Assembly (NCBI GenBank): GCA_037127255.1
Contig: JBANSL010000013.1
Location: forward strand, 82,156,188 to 82,220,187
Direction: 5' to 3'
DNA from: Persicaria tinctoria
Taxonomy: Eukaryota > Streptophyta > Magnoliopsida > Caryophyllales > Polygonaceae
DNA length: 64,000 nucleotides
Made by a program: the position numbers and the translations under genes. How positions within the stretch are numbered: the stretch's first letter is position 1; each line of letters begins with the position of its first letter. The notes under the pieces are model-generated. The model saw only the letters and a list, made by a program, of their open reading frames with translations, ran no database searches and was not told the DNA's origin. Below, one piece after another: positions 57,082 to 64,000 of the stretch.

Positions 57082-57442
57082 ATGAATTTCTTCTTCTATT
57101 TTCTTTTAGGCCTCGTCGTCTAAATTTTTAATTTTGCCTTTTCATCAGTCTCGTTGGAGACTATGAACAGAGACTTAGTTCATAGTCTTCCGGAACAACC
57201 TTCTCAAGTTGATTTCCGACAACACGCCGGATATGTCACTATAGACGAAAAGGGAGAGAGACATCTCTTCTACTATTTTGTCGAATCCACCTCCAACCAT
57301 CACCTAAAGCCGGTCGTGCTTTAGCTCAACGAAGGCGGAGGGCCCAGTTGTTCCTCGGTTGGAGTCGGGGCCTTCTCCGAGCATGGGCCCTTCTGTCCGA
57401 GGGGGAATGCCTTAATTTGAAACAACCATAGCTGGAATACAT
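57082..57442 (+). pseudogene. SCPL exon 1 (array unit 2)
   Basis: Begins MNFFFYFLLGLVV then a TAA replaces Tyr (GTCGTCTAAATT). The shared TAG is at 57322-57324. The donor region reads ACATGTACG rather than ACAGGTACG, so splicing is also weakened. Confidence 0.85.
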
Positions 57443-57830
57443 GTACGTAGTAACTATATATATGTGTGTGTACAAATGTATATATGTGTATATGTGTATA
57501 TGTATATATGTATGTATGTATATATCTAGGTTGTGTGACATATCTTTCCCCTTACTCATTTTCTTCTTCCACCAATAGTAATGGTGGTTGTAATGGTTTC
57601 CATATCCATGAATGAAATCCAACTTTCTCTCACTCTTTATCTTCGGTTGCAGTGGCTTTTCAGGAGTTCATCTCCCAACTGAATACAACCTTTTTCCGTT
57701 GTATTGAACTCTCATTCAATGGAGTTTGTTTTTCAGATTTCTTTTTGATCTTGTGTACTTCTTCAAAGTCACTACTATCGTTCATCTCCAACCATATTAT
57801 TTACACGAGACCTATCCTCGCCTTTTAAAA

Positions 57831-58193
57831 ATGAATTTCTTCTTCTATTTTCTTTTAGGCCTCGTCATCTACATTTTTAATTTTGCCTTTTCATCAGTCC
57901 CGTTGGAGACTATGAACAGAGACTTAGTTCATAGTCTTTCGGGACAACCTTCTCAAGTTGATTTCCAACAACATGTCGGATATATCACTATAGATGAAAA
58001 GGGAGAGAGACATCTCTTCTACTATATCATCGAATCCACCTCCAAGGCTCCAACCATCACCTGAAGCCACTCATGCTTTAGCTGACCGGAGGGCCCGGTT
58101 GTTCCTCGGTTGGAGTTCGGGCCTTCTCCGAGCATGGACCCTTCTGTCCGAGGGGGAATGTCTTAATTCGAAACAACCATAGCTGGAATACAG
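57831..58193 (+). pseudogene. SCPL exon 1 (array unit 3)
   Basis: MNFFFYFLLGLVIYIFNFAF continues through [21 protein letters not shown] 9-base gain (AAGGCTCCA) precedes the TAG at 58079-58081. GGPGCSS becomes [13 protein letters not shown] because of a base change. Confidence 0.85.
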
Positions 58194-58587
58194 GTACGTA
58201 GTAACTATATATGTGTGTGTACACATATGTATATATGTGTGTGTACACATATGTATATATGTGTATATGTATCTATGTATATATCTAGGTTGTGAGACAT
58301 ATCTTTCCCCTTACTCATTTTGTTCTTCCACCAATAGTAATGGTGGTTGTAATGGTTTCCATCTCCATGAACGAAATCCAACTTTCTCTCACCCTTTAGC
58401 TTCGGTTCCAGTGGCTTTTCAGGAGTTCATCTCCCAACTGAAGACAACTTTTTCCGTTGTATTGAATTCTCATTCAATGGAGTTTGTTTTTCAGATTTCT
58501 TTTTGATCTTGCTTACTTCTTCAAAGTCACGACTTTCGTTCATTTCCAACCATATTATTTACACGAGACCTATCCTCACCTTTGAAA

Positions 58588-59870
58588 ATGAATTTCTTCT
58601 TCTATTTTCTTTTGGGCCTCGTCGTCTACATTTTTAATTTTGCCTTTTCATCAATCCCGTTGGAGACTATGAACAGAGACTTAGTTCATAGTCTTCCGGG
58701 ACAACCTTCTCAAGTTTATTTCCAAGAACATGCCGGATATATCACTATAGATGAAAAGGGAGAGAGACATCTCTTCTACTATTTCGTCGAATCCACCTCC
58801 AACCATCACCGGAAGCCGCTCGTGCTTTAGCTCACCGGAGGGCCCGGTTGTTCCTCGGTCGGAGTCGGGGCCTTCTCCGAGCATGGACCCTTCCATCCGA
58901 GGGGGAATGCCTTAATTCGAAACAACCATAGCTGGAATACAGGTACGTAGTAACTATATGTGTGTGTACATATGTATATGTGTGTGTACATATGTATATA
59001 TGTGTATATGTATATATGTATATATCTAGGTTGGAGTCCCCTGATGGAGTTGGGTTTTTCATACTCCACCAAAAAATCATTCTATACAAAAATAAATGAC
59101 GAGATGACATATTAGTTGCCTAATGTTGCCTAATTTTATCATGAACAATTGCAACAAGAGATACTTTCCAGTTCTTGCTAAAACTAATGGGTGGCCATGC
59201 ACCAGCAATACAAGAACAGAGATTTATTCATTAATGGTGAGAGCTATGGTGGTAACATCTTTACTTCATCACAAAATAACCATTAAATTTCAAATATGTG
59301 ATGTATGTACATATATCTAATAGATATATTTTGATCCATATGTAATATACACAACATAAAAATATGCATTCTAACATTAGTGCGTACTGTAAATACCTAG
59401 CTAGAAATTCATTTTGGTTCAAGAGGAGTTAACTTGTATGCTCATGGGATCGTCATTGATTAAACCTACCAATTGAGCAAGATGATATATCTTTAGCTTC
59501 ACGAGGATGGAAAGGGATCAACCGATCAAGAGTCCAGAATCCCTCCTTGCAACATTCTTAATAAGCAAACCAATAACGAGACTGGTGAGTACATTAGTAT
59601 GTACGATATATCTCGCAACCACTATCACCCCCTCTCCTGGTAACTAAGTGATTACTTCATCCAATGCATATTTAATTTTAATCATTCATATTTTCTCCAA
59701 TATAAATAGATTGGAATTGTTATGGTTTTTTAATGTATTAAACAAGTAACTTTGTTTGGGTCTGGCTTAATAAATGACAGGTTGGTGTTGATCTGTGCTT
59801 GTTGGAATAGAAAGGACGTGTCCCATGCTCATACTGGAGAATGGTCAATTTGTAATGCCTAAGTTGATCA
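58588..59870 (+). pseudogene. SCPL pseudogene with five exons in order
   Basis: Exon 1 58588-58942 (clean frame except TAG at 58828-58830). Exon 2 about 59033-59100 (LESPDGVGF then frameshift). Exon 3 about 59120-59290 (QYKNRDLFINGESYGGNIF, catalytic Ser present). AHG exon about 59410-59588 (LYAHGIVID, stop, TYQLSKM). Late exon about 59780-59870 (VGVDLCLLE, broken). The Asp and His exons are absent: the copy ends where an unrelated repeat starts. It shows the ancestral exon order. Confidence 0.85.
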
Positions 59871-59874
59871 CACC

Positions 59875-60169
59875 CATATATTGTAGAGTAATGTGGCCGG
59901 TGTTGTTAGTTACTAAAGGGCATTTTGGTCTTTTACTCCTATTTAGAACGTTGTTAGGAAGTTTGTTAGAAGTTGTAAATGAATCCAATTAAATAGAGTT
60001 TTTTTAATCAAGTTTGGTCATATAACCACCCTAGTCCTCCATGTTATGTTATATGACATACAAGATCTTTATAATCTTATTCAAATCTATATAAACATGA
60101 GACTAGCTATCCTGTTACCATTTACAATTGTAATCCAGTAATCATTCCTTTGAAATTTCGTCAGCGACG

Positions 60170-60204
<35 letters not shown>

Positions 60205-60216
60205 CGATGAGCTTAG
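59875..60216. other. spacer with LTR-like sequence and TA microsatellite
   Basis: TGTTGTTAGTTACTAAAGGG (about 59899) to CAGTAATCATTCC resembles a Copia-type LTR with TATATAAACATGAGAC inside; no partner or duplication found. (TA)14 lies at 60172-60200, next to the BAP31-like stop codon. Confidence 0.4.
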
Positions 60217-61435
60217 CTATTCATCATCTTGGGAGTAGACCCCTTTAGGCGACTTCTCTGGAGGTTCGATGGTCCTCGTCCCCTCGCGGTGGAGTTGTTC
60301 GTAATCCTCGACCTTCTTCCTCACCGTATGGATTTCTCTCAAGTAGTAGTGCAACCTGTCTACAACTATACCAAGAAACAGAGAGAATCCTGCAACACCG
60401 TATCACAAGATCTCTATTTAGGCCGTCAGGCATGATTTAACATACAGTAACAAACTTTTATAAGAATCCGTACAAAGATTGGATTCCGTGTAAGCAATGA
60501 AACTATTCGTATATGTCGTGAATGACTATTAGTCTATTACATACATATAGATCTGTCAAAACACGACCCGATCCGATTGATCCGACTCGAACTCTCGAAA
60601 AATTTTGGGTCAAGACCCAAATTTTTTTTCCGACCCGAACCCGAAAACTCAGTAATTTTCCGAGTCATTAATTTGGGTTTAGATCCAGTGACCCAATTGA
60701 CCCGTTTGACCCGGTGACCTGATAGATTTATAATTATATATGATTAAAATTTTTTTGTATGGAGATTCCAATTTATTACATTTTATCATTACAATCACTT
60801 GATCTTTCATTTTCAAATGAACTAATTTTATATTTATTTGCATTGTGTAATACTCCATCCGTTGATAGTATTTGATTTTTCATCACATTTTTTAAGCATA
60901 ACAACTAGCTTTTATAAGGATCAGTTACATCCGTACAGAGGTTGGATTCCGTGTAAGCAATGAAACTATTAGTATATGTTGCACATGACTATTGCATATG
61001 ATATATATGAATTAATCACATTAATTAGTATTGTATATTTGTATGTACCCAAGTCACTTGTAATTTTATTGATATCGCTCCAAATTTGCTCACAGGTTAC
61101 CATGTAACTATGTAAGGCATGCTATATATGTTTACATAATTACCTAGAAGTGATGCCTCCAAGAGGCGATAGGCCATAAGAACTTGATCCGTGGGATTGG
61201 CTGCACCACCACCAGCGTCCAACAAGCGGCTCCTGATCGCGCTCAACCCATGTAAGCTAGACAGGAACACGAGCATCAAAGTAGCCGAGAGCGTCTGTGC
61301 CACCACAAGGCCTCTACCGTGCTTTGTCATGTCTAGCCCCCTAATCAACAGTCCCCTCAGAGGGGTTCGGAACGAGAGGATCAAGATGAGACCCATCTCG
61401 GCAAACACAAGCGGGTAAAGCAGCTCAACTATCAT
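60217..61435 (-). CDS. short BAP31-like ER membrane protein, 2 exons
   Basis: Minus exons 61144-61435 and 60217-60389 join in phase 1 (CTAG|GATTC) to 154 residues. Three membrane helices (LLYPLVFAEMGLILILSF; LSATLMLVFLSSLHGL; SLLGFSLFLGIVVDRLHYY) and the family signature TPLRGLLIRGLDMTKHGRG, GAANPTDQVLMAYRLLEASL match plant BAP31. BAP31 sorts membrane proteins at the ER. The protein ends SPKGVYSQDDE without the long coiled coil or KKXX retention motif of full-length BAP31, so this is the short plant form or a truncation. Start: ATG at 61435 (MIVELLYPLVFAEM), in line with the family start; further in-frame codons upstream to 61513 are less likely. Confidence 0.85.
60440..60995. repeat. repeats in the BAP31-like intron
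   Basis: A phrase TTGGATTCCGTGTAAGCAAT plus flanks occurs twice (about 60480 and 60943), around a block of GACCCG/CCCGACCC-type repeats (60555-60720) typical of plant hAT-like or other small repeats. Confidence 0.65.
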
Positions 61436-61717
61436 GTTTTCGGTGTCTATTCGGATTGGATGATTGAGTTTCCATGCCAATATAGTTTTATGTACAACAA
61501 CGGTATTTAACAAACCCCTCTATGGAATAAAAGTTGGCTTTCGTAGAGGAAAATGACTATACTTTTAGAAGGCTTTTAGGTAAATTGAAGGTACAAATTG
61601 GATGAGAGGAAGAAGCATGGAATGACTTTGGGAGAAAAAGGCAGTAAAATGAACCTTGCAAATAAGGTTAAGATGCTAAGTTTCTCTACATGAGTACATG
61701 GCATAATCTATCTTCAG

Positions 61718-61796
61718 CAAGCCATTGTCTAACACACAAGAAGTGTTTAATTATGATTCATACGCACTTCTTGTGTGTGTGTTAGACAATGGCTTG
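61718..61796. repeat. 28-bp stem hairpin
   Basis: CAAGCCATTGTCTAACACAC.. (61718-61745) pairs with 61765-61796, with a 4-base GTGT bulge and a 19-base loop. It could be a tiny MITE or a miRNA-like foldback. Confidence 0.75.
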
Positions 61797-61825
61797 ATAA
61801 ATGTTCATAGGCTATGAACATTTAT
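61797..61825. repeat. 14-bp perfect palindrome
   Basis: ATAAATGTTCATAG-G-CTATGAACATTTAT, directly adjoining the larger hairpin. Confidence 0.85.
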
Positions 61826-62136
61826 GCAATAAATAACAATTTCATACTCTATGAATATATTTAAAAATTTAATATTTTATAGAGTTTATATATTTTTTAA
61901 AAAAAAATCAAAAATCAAACAACCTATATTTTGAGATGTAGAGAGCAACACTTTTGAAAATTTACTGAACGTACATTAAGGGGAAGGTATAGATTTTCAT
62001 TATTTCAACACATTTTATAAATGATAAAAAAAGTAAAATATCAAAAATTTAATTATTATTTATATATAATTTCATATTTATTATAGATAAATATGAAATT
62101 AATTTTAGAAATTAATAAAACAAATGATATTTTATA

Positions 62137-63024
62137 GGCCAAATTGCAGAAAACCACCCTTTAAATATGCTGTTTTGCGTGAAACCACCCCTTAAAACAA
62201 AAATTGCAGAAAACCACCCTTTAAAACTGTTTTCCTTGCAAAGTCACACCCATCACCCAATTTTTGTTAATAAAATGTTAAAGTGCATGAAAATCAATTA
62301 TATCTCTTATTTTTATTATTATTTTACTTTACCCAATCGGTATTAATTAATTTTTACCTTTTAACATGTTTTGCAAAAGTAATTTTTTTAATAAAATATC
62401 ATTTTTAAATATAATTTCACACTTATTAGTAAAACCACTCTATAAAAAAATAAATATGATTGATGTTTTATATATTTTAAAAAGTATATATTACTAAAGG
62501 GTTACTCAAAGAAAATACATTATTCTCTTCAAGTAGCTCTAGTATTACACATTTTTTAATATTCTAAAAAATATGTTCACTATTCCACATACATTTTTAG
62601 AATAATAAAAACTATATGAAACATTATTTTTTAAAAAAATTATTTTCTTCGAGTAGCTCTAGTATTACACATTTTTTTATATGTATAAAAGATAAATTAA
62701 ACATCAATTTTTTATAGAGTTTTTTTGTAAGTATGAAATTATTTAAAAAAAACATTTTTTTATATATTTATAGTGTTTTTTGCTTTTGAAAAATATGTCA
62801 AAAAGTTAAATATCAACTAATATCAATTAAAATGAGTAAAATAATAATAATAAGGGGTATAATTAAATTTCCACACACTTTAACATTTAATTAACAAAAA
62901 TTGAGTGATGGGTGTGACTTTGCAAGGAAAACAGTTTTAAAGGGTGGTTTTCTGCAATTTTCGTTTTAAGGGGTGGTTTCATGCAAAACAGCCTATTTAA
63001 AGGGTGGTTTTCTGCAATTTGGCC
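62137..63024. mobile_element. MULE-type foldback element, non-coding
   Basis: Perfect 9-bp duplication TATTTTATA (62128-62136, 63025-63033). Ends GGCCAAATTGCAG / CTGCAATTTGGCC. Arms have three sub-units with AAACCACCC(T/C)TTAAA; the inner sequence is AT-rich with further inverted repeats. 888 bp, no coding capacity. Confidence 0.9.
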
Positions 63025-63033
63025 TATTTTATA

Positions 63034-63288
63034 TCATTTGTATCTAAACAATGTGTCTAATAATAAACAACAAATGTTTTGGATGAATAGAGACATGGAG
63101 TATACTTTAAGCGGTCATATGAATCGTAGTCAAGGCCCAATTAGGCCCAATTCGTTTGTTGACAACATATAAGGGAGTAGTGTCCACAAAATTACTTATA
63201 TTGATGGGATCCCACATTTGTCCTACATTGTTTGTTTGTTGAGTGAAAATAAATATAAAAAAAATAAGATGGTACACAATTCAATGAC
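63034..63288. other. spacer, 3' UTR of the methylesterase gene
   Basis: No feature beyond AT-rich sequence. Confidence 0.4.
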
Positions 63289-63788
63289 TTAAAGGGGATA
63301 GGAAAGAGCAACATTGAGAAGCAAGGCAAAGAGAGCGGAAGGGTTGGAGAAGAAGGGACAGTGATAAGAGTCGATGTGGTAGACTTGGGAGGGTGGCCAC
63401 CGCTGTATCATCCCCTCCTGCAGCTCCGGGTTGAGCATCTGGTCATGGCGCGTCTTGATGTACACTCTCGGTACCCTTTCCCATTCGTCCTCTTCTATTG
63501 CAAACTTGGCATTGTTCATTGCTCGAATCGGACATGGTCTTAACAGCATCCTTGATAAGCTCACATCCTACGTACAATACGATCGACATATATATGTTAA
63601 TGAAGTAGTTTTTATTATATTATAGATATAAACGTAGGTAGGTAGGTAAGTACCTCAAAGGGGGTCATGTTATAGAAGATTTGGCGAAGGTAGGCGTCCT
63701 TGAGGAGGACGCTGGTTGGAGGTTCATCAACTCCTAATCCGTATCCATACTCGTATACTTGTCCGTATTCCGATAAATCCGGTGTACC
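63289..63788 (-). CDS. MES17: methylesterase (MES17-like), last two exons, partial
   Basis: Minus exons 63654-63788 and 63289-63567 join in phase 0: GTPDLSEYGQVYEYGYGLGV ... FYNMTPFE | DVSLSRMLLRPCPIRAM ... RVPRVYIKTRHDQMLNPE and VYHIDSYHCPFFSNPSALF. This is the C-terminal half of the plant MES alpha/beta-hydrolase family, and the RWPPSQVY and PFFS text fits MES17, which cleaves methyl-IAA and similar esters. The catalytic Asp (KTRHDQM) and His (DSYHCPF) are present; the Ser exon lies beyond 64000. Splice sites are GT-AG. The segment AKFAIEEDEWER before RVYIKT fits the longer MES17 linker. Confidence 0.85.
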
Positions 63789-64000
63789 CTAATTTGTTTA
63801 ACATTAACATTAACATTAACAATATGATGGTTTTCATTAGTTAATTAGAGCTTACTTAATTAATTCAAGATTGCATAAACAAGAAAAATAAAGAAAGCAT
63901 AAAGTATCCAAAGGGACTGACTGACGCTTCTAATTTCTTAATCCCACCCTAATTAAAGGTACTAAAATTCACCGGAAAGTATGGATCTAATCGACGTAAA
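63789..64000 (-). other. intron of the MES17-like gene
   Basis: From the acceptor TTAG at 63789-63791 to the window edge no upstream MES exon is recognisable, so the preceding intron is at least 212 bp. ACATTAACATTAAC short repeats are present. Confidence 0.5.

Larger units (their letters stand above)
56704..58942 (+). repeat. tandem array of ~745-bp units carrying SCPL exon 1
   Basis: Equivalent points (GAATGCCTTAAT or GAATGTCTTAAT) recur at about 56668, 57407, 58161 and 58907, spacing 739-754 bp. Each unit is exon 1, a donor, a GTATATAT tract, TTCTTCCACCAATAGTAATGG, and a CTTTCTCTCACTCTTTA.C leader before the next exon 1. Confidence 0.88.
61436..62127. other. intergenic with two hairpins
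   Basis: Contains only the promoter region of the BAP31-like gene and the two hairpins listed next. Confidence 0.5.

Overview
The window is nuclear DNA of a flowering plant, most likely a eudicot. The genes have GT-AG introns, chloroplast and mitochondrial nuclear genes are present, the intergenic DNA is AT-rich, and the transposons are of plant type (Ty3/gypsy, L1-type LINE, MULE foldbacks, hAT and Stowaway-like MITEs). I cannot name the species. No rRNA or tRNA genes, CRISPR arrays or bacterial operons are visible. All identifications come from reading the sequence and remembered family features; no search was run.

Region 1 (0-9 kb): a complete five-exon gene for a chloroplast rhodanese/TrhO-type protein (STR8-like), then a nested insertion: an internally deleted Ty3/gypsy element with a 5-bp target duplication sitting inside a Stowaway-like MITE. 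Region 2 (9-18.5 kb): a degenerate tandem duplication of an unknown gene, a 5'-truncated and 5'-inverted LINE with a 12-bp target duplication, a second LINE remnant, another MITE and a tRNA-like SINE. Region 3 (18.5-29 kb): two foldback MULEs flank a small gene for cytochrome bc1 subunit QCR10 and lie upstream of a TFIIS elongation-factor gene with an unusual repeat-expanded linker; a small chloroplast-type zinc-motif gene follows. Region 4 (29-44 kb): an EDR4-like gene, a third MULE, a 2.8-kb foldback element full of TGTCACC motifs that carries a captured DHNA-CoA thioesterase fragment, and a NET4-like coiled-coil gene without the actin-binding NAB domain.

Region 5 (44.7-59.9 kb) is a graveyard of serine carboxypeptidase-like (SCPL, type 45/46) exons in both orientations. 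It includes a large segmental duplication (about 45.2-48.0 versus 49.1-53.3 kb), a tandem array of about 745-bp units each carrying SCPL exon 1 with the same TGG-to-TAG stop, a hAT MITE rich in TCCCG, and a duplicated gene for a small secreted peptide. Region 6 (60-64 kb): a short BAP31-like ER membrane protein gene, two strong hairpins, a fourth MULE, and the 3' end of a methylesterase (MES17-like) gene that runs off the right edge.

The intact genes are unrelated housekeeping, organelle, transcription, defence and cytoskeletal genes, with no pathway linking them. The dominant biology is transposon nesting, gene-fragment capture, and amplification of already inactive SCPL exons.
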